A DNA stretch of 64,000 nucleotides, from assembly GCA_963665555.2 (NCBI GenBank), contig OY762308.1:620001-684000 (forward strand), read 5' to 3'. A model generated the notes under the pieces. That model was not told the DNA's origin. It searched no databases and worked only from the letters and a program-made list of their open reading frames with translations. This document shows, piece by piece, positions 1 to 8,403 of this stretch; within the stretch, counting starts at the first letter, position 1, and every line of letters starts with the position of its first letter. The stretch is from CAXXXW01 sp963665555 (GTDB lineage: Bacteria; Pseudomonadota; Alphaproteobacteria; Thalassobaculales; Thalassobaculaceae). The position numbers were made by a program, and so were the translations under genes.

Positions 1-375
1 ATGGCCGGCATGATCGCGGCCGCGACCGCGACGATTTTCGGCGGATTGCTGGGGGTACTCGCCTTCGGCGGCGACCGTTTCGACGGCGGTGTGCAGGCCG
101 CGTCCGCCTCGATCCGGCAGGCGATCGAGGCGAGCATCGAGGCGGAGGACGCGAAGAAGACGGCCGAGGAGAACGCGCGGAGGGCCGAGGAGAACGCGCA
201 AAGGGTCGCGGAGAATGTGCTGAGGGCCGAGGAGAACGCGCAAAGGGTCGCGGAGAATGTGCGGAGGGCCGAGGAGAACGCGCAAAGAGCCGAGGAGAAC
301 GCGCGGAAAATGGACAAGATCCAGCGCGACCTCGACACGCTTATCGAACTCGTTCGCGGCCGCTCCGGCGGCTGA
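1..375 (+). CDS. Membrane-anchored coiled-coil protein (possibly 5'-truncated by window edge)
   Basis: The reading frame is open from base 1, so the true start may lie outside the window; 124 residues are visible. A hydrophobic glycine/alanine stretch at residues 1–24 could be a membrane anchor. Residues about 50–110 are a charged, Glu/Arg/Ala/Asn-rich repeat built on a 14-residue unit (two heptads), which predicts a long coiled coil. The C-terminus, after a KMDKIQRDLDTLIELV segment, also has heptad character. No enzyme motif is visible and I do not recognise a family. A role in scaffolding or oligomerisation is only inference from the coiled coil. Confidence 0.6.
   Translation: MAGMIAAATATIFGGLLGVLAFGGDRFDGGVQAASASIRQAIEASIEAEDAKKTAEENARRAEENAQRVAENVLRAEENAQRVAENVRRAEENAQRAEENARKMDKIQRDLDTLIELVRGRSGG
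181..306 (+). repeat. Three tandem 42-bp units inside the coiled-coil gene
   Basis: Three consecutive 42-bp units start at 181, 223 and 265. The first two differ at one position and the third diverges in its second half. Each encodes 14 residues of the form RAEENAQRVAENV, two heptads, so copy-number change keeps both the reading frame and the coiled-coil register. Confidence 0.85.
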
Positions 376-396
376 CGGCGCCGCCGGCGCGCCCGC

Positions 397-1548
397 TCAC
401 GCGCCCGGCGGGCCGGTCCACCACTTGCCGGCCAGCACGGCGCCGGCGAGCGCGAAGCGGCGGTCGGCCAGGCGTGTCTCGCCGAGCGCGTCCGTAAGCG
501 CCACGCTCTCCTCGACGATCTCCAGCACCGTCGCGTCGCCGACGCCGCCGGGGGCGAGCGTGCCCAGTTCCGGGCGGCGGATGGCGCGGGCCGGCCCGGC
601 TGTGCTGGCGGCGATAATGTCGGGAACCGCGACGCCGAGATGCAGGAACTTCGAGAGCGTCACCAGCTGGTCGTAGGCCGGCCCCCGGATGCTCAGCGAG
701 TGGACGTCGCTGGAGATCGCGTCGGGCAGGAAGCCGGCCTCCAGCATCGCCTCGGCGGTGGCGAAGCCGAACGACCCCATGCCGTGGCCGATGTCGAACA
801 GCACGCCGCGCTCGCGGGCGGCGAGGATTTCCTCGCGCACCTGCCCGTCCGGCCGCGCCGGCGAGGCCGGGAAGGGACGGAAGCAGTGCGTCAGCACATC
901 GCCGGGGCGCAGGCGCGAGATCGTCTCCATGCGGCTCGGCGGCGGCCAGTCGAGATGGCACATCACCGGCATCCCGGCCTCCTCCGCGACTTCGAGCGCG
1001 ATGTCGAGCGGCGCGTGGCCCGACGCCCCGCTCGCCCGCAGCCCGACCCGCACCTTGACGCCGGTCAGGATGTCCCGGTGCATCTCCGCCACATGGAGGC
1101 AGGCGCGCGGGTGCAGCAGGCGCACATCCTCGCACTCGCCCACCATCACCTCGTCGCTGAACGCGAAAATGCCCGCGAAGGAGATGTTGAGATAGGCGAG
1201 GACGCGCGGCTCGCACCGCTCGATCACATGGGCGCGGAAGCCGGCGAAGTTGCCGGCGCCGGCGGACCCGGCGTCGATCATCGTCGTCGTCCCGCAGCGC
1301 CTTGCGTAGTCGGTCGGATCGACGCCGATGGAGGCCCCGCCCCAGTAGACATGCGTGTGCAGGTCGATCAGGCCGGGCGCGACCAGCTTGCCCGACACGT
1401 CGCGAACCTCCGCCGCCCCGTCGCGCGGCAGGTCCGGCCCGACGGCCGCGACCTTGCCGCCGGCGAAGGCCACGTCGGCGATCTTGTCGAGGCCGCGGGC
1501 GGCGTCGACCACGCGGCCGCCGGCGAGGATGAGGTCGTGGGCGGTCAT
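397..1548 (-). CDS. Amidohydrolase/deacetylase-family metallohydrolase (dihydroorotase-like)
   Basis: A 383-residue TIM-barrel amidohydrolase. The N-terminal beta-sandwich leads into the metal-binding motif DLHTHVYWGG (His64, His66), a likely carboxylated lysine lies in LTGVKVRVG, and further ligands are in MPVMCHLDW and the late SSDVH segment. This matches the COG3964-type deacetylase/dihydroorotase-like family, whose members hydrolyse cyclic amides or N-acyl amino acids; the substrate cannot be read from sequence. The ATG overlaps the stop of the upstream methyltransferase gene as ATGA, so it is translationally coupled and is the last gene of a minus-strand operon with MlrC, a HAD enzyme and a Baeyer-Villiger monooxygenase. 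The frame is intact. Confidence 0.85.
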   Translation of the reverse strand: MTAHDLILAGGRVVDAARGLDKIADVAFAGGKVAAVGPDLPRDGAAEVRDVSGKLVAPGLIDLHTHVYWGGASIGVDPTDYARRCGTTTMIDAGSAGAGNFAGFRAHVIERCEPRVLAYLNISFAGIFAFSDEVMVGECEDVRLLHPRACLHVAEMHRDILTGVKVRVGLRASGASGHAPLDIALEVAEEAGMPVMCHLDWPPPSRMETISRLRPGDVLTHCFRPFPASPARPDGQVREEILAARERGVLFDIGHGMGSFGFATAEAMLEAGFLPDAISSDVHSLSIRGPAYDQLVTLSKFLHLGVAVPDIIAASTAGPARAIRRPELGTLAPGGVGDATVLEIVEESVALTDALGETRLADRRFALAGAVLAGKWWTGPPGA

Positions 1549-3047
1549 GCCGTGGCTCCTTGTATCGGGCGCGCGTTCCCGGGACGATGGCGCCCGCCGC
1601 CGGCCCTGTCCACCGGCCCGGACGCGGCCCGGGTTCGCCGCGCCGCCCGCCGGCGCCAGCGATAGACGCATTTGCGCAGCTCGCGCCGGCCGAAGCGGCC
1701 CATCTGCTGGCTCGAATTGCCCTTGCCGCGCGGCAGCACGCCGATCTCTTCGCAGTCGAAGCCGCAACGCTCGGCGATGTCGGAGAGGATCAGGTCCAGG
1801 GGTATCTCCTGGCCGTGGTATTGCACATTGTCGTTGACCATGACGACCGCCCCGCCGGGCCGGACGACGCGCGCCAGTTCGGCGATAACGACCGCCATCT
1901 CGAACATGTAGTTGCGGGCCAGCCGGACGATGTGCGGGTTGCTCAGCTCCGCGCGGCGGCGGGCCAGCGCGTCCAGCGCCTCGCGCGCCGCGTCCCGCGT
2001 CTCGAAGACCCGCCGCGCGCGTTCGACGGTTTCGCGCGGCGGCAGGTCCTTCGCCCGGTTCTCGACCGTCGCGCTCACCAGGTCCTGGCGCAGCGCGCCG
2101 AACGCCGCCCGGTCGTATCCGAGCCAGGCCAGTTCGAGCGCGTAGGTGCGGGTGTAGTCGTAGCGGTTGGCGTAGGGCGGGGAGGTGACGACCAGCCCGA
2201 CCGATCCGGCCGGCAGGAGCGCCAGTTCGCGCAGCGCCGAGCCTTGCCGGAAGCGCGGCCGCGCGCCGCCGTAGAGCCGGGCCAGCGCCGGCGCGTCCTC
2301 GACCATCCCGGCGGTTCGCCGCGCGAACGCCTCGGCGAAGCCGGGGATCGGCCCCTTGTCCATCCGGCCCCGCAGGGGGCGGCCCGAACGGTTGTCCCAG
2401 CGCAGGTACTGCCCGTCCTTCCTTGTGTAGCTCGCGTCCTCCAGCGCGCTCATGCAGGCGAAGTCCAGCACGGCCCGGAGCTCCGCGTCGCCGAGGCCGG
2501 CGAGGAAGGCGCGGGCGCGGGCGAGCGCCGCCTCCGTCTCCGGCGGAAATGCGCGCTCGGTGATCGGGACATGGGGGAAGCGGAAGGCTTCGGGCGGGCC
2601 GCCCGACCGGTCGAGCGCGGCCAGCAGGGCGTCGCGGCCGGCCGCGATCCGCTCGGCCCCGACCCCGTTCGCCACCAGCGCGACGGCGCGGGCGGCGCGC
2701 GCGCCGACGGGGAGGATTTCGATGCCGATCGCGTCCCGCCCCGCGCCGGCGGCGGCCAGCGGGGCGGTTCCGAGGCCCGCGAACGGATCGAGCACCGTTC
2801 CCTCCGCCGCGCCGAGGAAGCGGCGGACCAGGTCGGCGGAGAACGCCTCCTTGTATTTCAGCCAGCGCAGCCCCGGCTCCGCGCGGTTTCCCCGGTGCGA
2901 GACCAGCTTGCGCGTCAGTTCGGGCCGGACGACGAGGCGGCCGGCGAAGCGCTGGCGCAACGCCTCGCGCTCCGCCGTCTCCGGGTCCGCCGGGAGCGCG
3001 GCGCCGGCCCGGTCCGGGGAGGCGGGCGGACGGACCGCCGCCGTCAC
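1545..3047 (-). CDS. Orphan site-specific DNA methyltransferase (amino-methylating)
   Basis: A 500-residue SAM-dependent methyltransferase. A motif X-like segment (KYKEAFSADLVRRFL, residues about 64–78) precedes motif I, DPFAGLGT (87–94), and motif II, IGIEI. About 180 residues later comes catalytic motif IV, TSPPY (SPPY at 289–292), followed by YDYTRTYALEL. The order X–I–(insert)–IV resembles the alpha group of N6-adenine/N4-cytosine methyltransferases, with the insert as possible target-recognition region. The C-terminal GKGNSSQQMGRFGR segment is typical of solitary enzymes of this kind. The start is the GTG overlapping the mlrC stop (GTGA), and its stop overlaps the amidohydrolase start (ATGA). 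No restriction endonuclease is nearby. The target base and site are unknown. Confidence 0.8.
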   Translation of the reverse strand: MTAAVRPPASPDRAGAALPADPETAEREALRQRFAGRLVVRPELTRKLVSHRGNRAEPGLRWLKYKEAFSADLVRRFLGAAEGTVLDPFAGLGTAPLAAAGAGRDAIGIEILPVGARAARAVALVANGVGAERIAAGRDALLAALDRSGGPPEAFRFPHVPITERAFPPETEAALARARAFLAGLGDAELRAVLDFACMSALEDASYTRKDGQYLRWDNRSGRPLRGRMDKGPIPGFAEAFARRTAGMVEDAPALARLYGGARPRFRQGSALRELALLPAGSVGLVVTSPPYANRYDYTRTYALELAWLGYDRAAFGALRQDLVSATVENRAKDLPPRETVERARRVFETRDAAREALDALARRRAELSNPHIVRLARNYMFEMAVVIAELARVVRPGGAVVMVNDNVQYHGQEIPLDLILSDIAERCGFDCEEIGVLPRGKGNSSQQMGRFGRRELRKCVYRWRRRAARRTRAASGPVDRAGGGRHRPGNARPIQGATA

Positions 3048-4522
3048 GGCTCGTTGATCCGGTCGAGCGGGTAGATCGGCCGGCGGACCTTGCGGAAAGT
3101 CCAGAAGGTCGTTGTCCGAGGTCGTCACGCCCTCGCCGTCGAGCGCGATCGTGTGGGCGGCGAGGTCGCCGAAGCCGGCGCGGTAGTGGATGCGCGACTT
3201 CAGCAGCAGGTAGCGCTTGCGCCGGGGGTCGATCCCGACGGAGGCGAAGACGCCGAGGTCCCACGGCTCGTGGTGGCGCGAGGTCACGACGATCTCGACC
3301 TTGCCGGTGTCGAGCACGGCCGCGTGGCCCATCGAGACGCGAACCCCGGTGTACATCGGCCCGCGCACGATCCATTCGCCGTCGGAGAGCACCCTGACCC
3401 GGCCCGTCACCTCCAGCGGCGCGCCGGAGAGGCCGACGGACGGCATCTCCGTCTTGCCGCCGAGGCGCAGCGTCACCGTCGCGCCGATCCCGGCCGCCTG
3501 CATCTCGGCGACCGCGCCGGGGTCGTACACGGCGGCGACGGCCACGTCCTCCAGGCCCTGGCGCATCACCTCGGCGATCGCCGTCATCACGTCCTGCGTG
3601 CCGCCGGAACCCACATTGTCGGCGTGGTCGAGCAGCAGCGTCGGCCCGTCGGCGATGTTTCTGGCGCGCGCCACCGCCGCCGCCAGCGGCTCGCCGCGGT
3701 GGACGAAGGATTCGCGGCTTTCCCACATCCGCGCGACCAGGCGGTCGCGCCACGCCTCGGCCAGCGCCCTGTCGCCGTCGGCGACGACGCAGACCGAACT
3801 CCCCGCGTCGCGGATGTCCGCCAGCGGGAAGCCGCCGAACACCGTCGCGGCGAGGATTCCCGGCTCCGCCTCCGCCTGCCGGGCCAGCGCGAGCAGGCCC
3901 TTCATCGGCTCGTCGTCGTGGCCCATCCGCAGGGTCTGGGCGAGCAGCGGCGGGCGGCCCCAGGCCATCACGGGCGAGACCTCGCCGGCCAGCGCGCCGA
4001 GCAGCACGCGGCCGGCCAGCTCCCCCGTCTCGCGCATGTCGATATGCGGGTAGGTCTTGTAGCCGGCGAGGCAGGTGCAGTTGTCCACCATCCGTTGCGT
4101 GAGGTTGGCGTGCAGGTCGTAGGCGACCGCGATGGGCAGGCCGGGCGCGGCCTCGCGCAGCCGCTCCAGCAGCGTTCCCTCGCCGTCGTCGGTCCCCTCG
4201 GCGACCATGGCGCCGTGCAGGTCCAGCATGGCGGCGTCCACGCCCGCGCGCGCGGCCTCGACGATCCGGTCGGCCATGAACTCGTAGGCCGCCGCCTCGA
4301 CCCGGCCCGACGGCATCGCCTCGGCGGCGATCGGCGTGACGACCTCGTGCCCGCCGCCTCGGCCAGGTCGAGGAAGGCGGCGAAGGGCATCCCCGTGCCC
4401 CTGTAGGCGCGCTGGGCCTCCTCGCCGAGATGGCCGCCCCACGCCATGAAACGGTCCAGGCCGGTGGGCACCGGGGAGAAGGTGTTGGTCTCGTGCTTCA
4501 TCATGGCGACGAGCAGGCGCAT
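3044..4522 (-). CDS. mlrC: M81-family metallopeptidase MlrC (frame interrupted twice)
   Basis: MlrC-family peptidases (microcystinase C-like, DUF1485) are metal-dependent and cleave small, often cyclic or unusual peptides. The N-terminus MRLLVAMMKHETNTFSP is diagnostic. Metal-binding segments DLHGAMVAEGTDDGEG, DLHANLT, YKTYPHIDMRETG and DHADNVGSGGTQD follow, and the C-terminus ends RRPIYPLDRINEP. To read all of this one base must be missing near 4349–4356 and one extra base present near 3097–3107; the two shifts cancel and the start and stop share a frame. With both corrected the length is normal, about 490 residues. The stop overlaps the methyltransferase GTG start. The start at 4522 matches the family's usual N-terminus. 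Confidence 0.8.
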
Positions 4523-4579
4523 GGCTTCCTCCGCGCGGGGCGCCGGCCCCGGCCCGCGCGGCCGTCCGGCGCCGCGAGT

Positions 4580-5313
4580 CTAGCCGCCCGCCAGCGCGTC
4601 CGCCAGTTCGGCGAAGTCGGCGACGATGAGGTCCGGCGCGTGCGGCGTCTGGCCGAAGGGCCGGCGGCGGCGGTCCACGAAGGCGGCGCGGAAGCCCCAG
4701 GCCCTGGCGCCGACGCAATCGAAGGCGTGGTTGGCGACGAACAGCACGCCGGACCGCTCGGCGCGCGGGAAACGGGCGCGGATAATCTCCTCCGCCTTGG
4801 CGTAGGTGCGCCAGTCGGGCTTGAAGGCGCCCGCCTCCTGCACCGAGATCGTGAGGTCGAAGTCGAAGCCGATATGGGGTTCGCGGCCTCCAGCATGTCG
4901 CGGTCGCCGTTCGACAGGATCGCCAGCCCGTAGCCGCGCCCGCGCAGCCGGCCGAGCGCGTCGAGCACGTCGGGAAAGGGTTTCAGCGTCTCGATATGCG
5001 CGACCAGCCGCTCGACCTCCGCTTGGGTGTGCGCGATCCCGGCGCGGTCCATCACCCGGCTCACCGCCCGCTGGCCGATCCGGCGGTAGGGGGTGTGGCC
5101 GCGATCGACCAGCGAATCGATCATCGAATCCTCGAAATGCGCGCGCCGCCACCAGGTGACGAACCGGCCGGGGTCGCCCGTCCAGCCCTTCGCCGCGAGG
5201 AACGGCCGCGCCGCCTCGGTCAGCCCGGCCTGCATGTCGACGATCGTGCCGTACTGGTCGAAGGCGAGCACCTCGACCTCGCGCCTCAGGATGTCGATCG
5301 CGGTCGCGGACAT
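4580..5313 (-). CDS. Type II haloacid dehalogenase-like HAD hydrolase (one frame break)
   Basis: This HAD-superfamily protein has motif I LAFDQYGTIVD (nucleophile Asp19), motif II in ILSNGD, a motif III lysine in AFKPDW, and a motif IV-like segment VANHAFDCVGARAWGF. Type II members hydrolyse L-2-haloacids through an aspartyl ester. The frame is lost at a short G run at 4876–4879 (C run on the coding strand): adding one base restores ANPHIGFDFDLTISVQEAGAFKPDW, so a one-base deletion is inferred. About 244 residues when restored, normal for the family. It lies 51 bp after the monooxygenase and 57 bp before mlrC on the same strand, so the five genes probably share a transcript. Confidence 0.78.
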
Positions 5314-5364
5314 GCGGGCCTCCGGGGGCGGGGGAAGGGGAAGCGGGCGGGCCGGCCCGCGCCC

Positions 5365-7041
5365 TCAGGCGCTCCGGCGCGCCTCGGCCGGGGCGGCGCG
5401 GCGCTCCGGCCCGGCCCCGCGCGAGAAGGCGATCCCCTCGTAGCCGTCCGCCGCCACGGCGTCGATGACGCTCCGGTATTTGGGCATCCCGCCATTGTAG
5501 ACGACATGGCGGATCGTGCCCTCCTCGTGCCCCTCGACATTCGAGTTGTAGCCGGTGAACCAGGACTTGGCCTTTCGCATCAGCATCGGGGCGTACATCT
5601 TGCGCACATGGCCGGTCCAGCGCGCCTCGGCGGCGGCGGTCGCCTCGGCGCGGGTCAGCCCGTTGGCCCACATGTGGCGGAGCAGGTCCATGCACCAGTC
5701 CACGCCGACCTCGATGCCGCGGGGATAGTTGGTCGAGGCCGAGCCGCTCTGCGGGCCGTTCGGCATCAGCATGTTCGGGAAGCCGTGGACCATGATGCCG
5801 AGGAAGGTGGAAATGTCGGTCCGCCACTTGTCGCGCAGCCGCGCGCCGCCGACGCCCCTTATGTCGATGCGGTCGTAGGCGCCGGTCACGGCGTCGAAGC
5901 CGGTCGCGTAGACGATCACGTCGAATTCGCGGTCGCCGGCGGCGGTGCGGAGGCCGGTTTCGGTCACGCGCCGGATCGGCTCGTCGGCGAGGCTCACCAG
6001 CCGCACATTGTCGCGGTTGAAGGCTTCGAGGTAGCGGGTCTCCAGCGGCACGCGCTGCACGCCGAAGCCGTGGTCGCGCGGGATCAGCATCTCCGCGACG
6101 GCGGGGTCGCGCACGCGGCCGCGGATGCGTTCGGCGATGTAGTCCGAGAACTCGGCGTTCGCCGCCTCGTCGGTGAAAATCTCGCGGAAGTTCCGCAGCC
6201 AGATGCCGAAGCCCGGCTCGTCGTAGAGCCGGTCCCACAGTTCGCGGCGCTCGGCGCGCGGGACGTTGTGGAAGCCGCGCCGGTCCGGCTCGTGCTCGAA
6301 ACCGCCCGGCGTGCGCGCGCAGGTCGCGAAAATCTCGTCGTAGCGCGCGCGGATGCCGGCCATCCCGGCCTCCGAGATGCGGCTGTTGTTGAGCGGCGCG
6401 CTCCAGTTCGGGCGGCGCTGGAACACGGTGAGTTCGCCCGCCTTGTCGGCGATCTCGGCGATCACCTGGATGCCCGTGGCGCCGGTGCCGATCACCGCCA
6501 CCCGCTTGTCGGAGAGGTCGAGCGGCTCGTGCGGCCAGTGGTAGGTGTGGAAGGAGCGCCCCCGGAAGTCCTCCATGCCGGGGATGCGGGGCAGGGTCGG
6601 GACCGACAGCAGGCCCACCGTCGTGAACAGGAAGCGGCAGGACGCCTCGGCCCCGTCGTCGGTCCGCACGCGCCAGAGGTCCTCCGCCTCGTCGAAACGG
6701 GCGGCGGCGACGCGCCGGCCGAACCGCATGTGCCGGCGCAGGTCGAACTTGTCGGCGACGAAGTTCAGGTATTTCAGGTTCTCGGGCTGGCCGGAGAACA
6801 TCTCCCGCCAGCGCCATTCCTCCAGCACCTCGCGGGAGAAGGAATAGCCGTAGGTGTAGCTCTCGGAATCGAACCGGGCGCCCGGATAGCGGTTGTTGTA
6901 CCAGGTCCCGCCGAGGTCCGCCGCCCCCTCCAGCACGAGGGCGCGCGCGCCGTCGTCGACCAGGCGCTTGATCTGGTAGATGCCGCCGACGCCGGCGCCG
7001 ATCGCGATCGCGTCGTAATGGGTCCCCGCCGCGCCGCCCAT
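5365..7041 (-). CDS. Baeyer-Villiger flavin monooxygenase
   Basis: A 558-residue class B flavoprotein monooxygenase that probably inserts oxygen next to a ketone carbonyl using FAD and NADPH. The FAD Rossmann motif GAGVGG is at residues 15–20, with the usual LGGTWYNNRYPGARFD segment after it. The Baeyer-Villiger fingerprint FRGRSFHTYHWP is at 159–170 and the NADPH motif GTGATG at 185–190. Length and motif order match phenylacetone/cyclohexanone monooxygenases. The ATG at 7041 places the FAD motif at the normal distance from the N-terminus. It is the first gene of the operon that continues with the HAD enzyme, mlrC, the methyltransferase and the amidohydrolase. The ketone substrate is unknown. 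Confidence 0.92.
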   Translation of the reverse strand: MGGAAGTHYDAIAIGAGVGGIYQIKRLVDDGARALVLEGAADLGGTWYNNRYPGARFDSESYTYGYSFSREVLEEWRWREMFSGQPENLKYLNFVADKFDLRRHMRFGRRVAAARFDEAEDLWRVRTDDGAEASCRFLFTTVGLLSVPTLPRIPGMEDFRGRSFHTYHWPHEPLDLSDKRVAVIGTGATGIQVIAEIADKAGELTVFQRRPNWSAPLNNSRISEAGMAGIRARYDEIFATCARTPGGFEHEPDRRGFHNVPRAERRELWDRLYDEPGFGIWLRNFREIFTDEAANAEFSDYIAERIRGRVRDPAVAEMLIPRDHGFGVQRVPLETRYLEAFNRDNVRLVSLADEPIRRVTETGLRTAAGDREFDVIVYATGFDAVTGAYDRIDIRGVGGARLRDKWRTDISTFLGIMVHGFPNMLMPNGPQSGSASTNYPRGIEVGVDWCMDLLRHMWANGLTRAEATAAAEARWTGHVRKMYAPMLMRKAKSWFTGYNSNVEGHEEGTIRHVVYNGGMPKYRSVIDAVAADGYEGIAFSRGAGPERRAAPAEARRSA

Positions 7042-7198
7042 GCCCGAACCTCCGCCTCGCGTCCAGGGCCGCCGCGCCCCCGCCCAGGGCCGCCGCAGCC
7101 TCCGCCGCCGCATTCTAGCGCGCCGGAGCGCCACCGTCTTGCGCGCGTGTCGGCGGCGTGCTTGAAACCGCGCGCCTCGAACCGCGCGGGACGCCGCC

Positions 7199-8403
7199 AT
7201 GGCCGCCTTCCGGACCCTCGACGACCTCGATCCCGCCGGGCGGCGCGTGCTGCTGCGCCTCGACCTCAACGCGCCGATGCGCGGCGGCGCCGTCGCGGAC
7301 GCGACGCGGATCGAACGCGCCGTCCCCACCCTCCGCGCGTTGCGGGACCGGGGCGCGCGCGTCGCGGTCCTCTCGCATTTCGGCCGGCCGGGGGGGCGGC
7401 GCGACCCCGCGATGTCGCTGGCGCCGCTGGCGGGGCCGCTGTCGGCGGCGCTCGGCGGCGCGCCGGTCCGCTTCGCCGGGGACTGCATCGGCGGGGCGGC
7501 GCGCGCGGCCGTCGCCGGCCTGCCGGAGGGCGGGATCGCGCTGCTGGAGAACCTGCGCTTCCACGCGGGCGAGGAGGCGAACGACCCCGGCTTCGCCGCC
7601 GCGCTGGCCGAACTCGGCGATGTCTATGTCAACGACGCCTTCCCGGTCTCGCACCGCGCCCACGCCTCGACCGACGCGCTGGCGCGGCTGCTGCCCGCGT
7701 TGCGCCGGCCACGCGATGCGGGCGGAGCTGGAGGCGCTGTCGCGCGCGCTGGAGGCGCCGGAGCGCCCGCTCGCCGCCATCGTCGGCGGGGCCAAGGTCT
7801 CCACCAAGCTCGCCGTGCTCGGCAACCTCGTCGGCAAGGCGGACAAGCTGGTCGTGGGCGGCGGCATGGCGAACACCTTCCTGCACGCGCGCGGGCTGGA
7901 CATCGGCGCCTCGCTGGCCGAGCGCGACCTCGCGGAGGCGGCGCGCGCGATCGGGGCGCGGGCCGAGGCGCGGGGCTGCGAAATCCTGCTTCAGGAGGAC
8001 GCGGTCGTCGCGCCGGCGCTCGCCGCCGGGGTCGGGACGCGGACGGTCCCCGTGGCGGAGGTCCCGGCCGGCGCCATGATCCTGGACGCCGGCCCGGCCT
8101 CCGTCGCGCGCTTCGCGGCCGCGCTCGCCGAGTGCCGCACGGTCGTGTGGAACGGCCCGCTCGGCGCGTTCGAGACGCCGCCCTTCGACGCCGCGACGAC
8201 GGCGCTGGCCCGCCATGTGGCGGCGGAGACCGAGGCCGGGCCGGCTGGTCTCGGTCGCGGGCGGCGGCGACACCGTGGCGGCGCTGGCGGCGGCGGGCGT
8301 CGTCGAGCGGTTCGGCTACGTTTCGACCGCCGGCGGCGCCTTCCTCGAATGGCTGGAGGGCCGGACGCTGCCCGGCGTCGCCGCGCTCGCCCCGCGCCCC
8401 TAG
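7199..8403 (+). CDS. pgk: Phosphoglycerate kinase (two single-base frame breaks)
   Basis: Transfers phosphate from 1,3-bisphosphoglycerate to ADP in central glycolysis/gluconeogenesis. Visible signatures are RRVLLRLDLNAPM near the start, SHFGRPGG, ENLRFHAGEEAND, VNDAFPVSHRAHAS, IVGGAKVSTKLAVL, GGGMANTFLHARG, VWNGPLGAFE, SVAGGGDTVAAL and FGYVSTAGGAFLEWLEG. The frame changes at the TT at 7700–7701 and in the GGG at 8238–8240; removing one base at each restores LLPACAGHAMRAEL and AGRLVSVAGGG, giving 400 residues, normal for Pgk. Its TAG stop sits in a CTAG shared with the stop of the convergent MFS gene. Gap and fba are not adjacent. Confidence 0.88.

Noticed and set aside
397..4718. Long fused proteins of about 1000–1100 residues combining MlrC, methyltransferase and amidohydrolase frames
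   Set aside because: They arise because frames stay open at high GC and through the mlrC frame breaks; stop-start overlaps and family lengths show separate genes.
8400..8403. Shared CTAG at the convergent pgk and MFS stops as a regulatory site
   Set aside because: It is the expected result of two abutting TAG stops; no wider dyad surrounds it.
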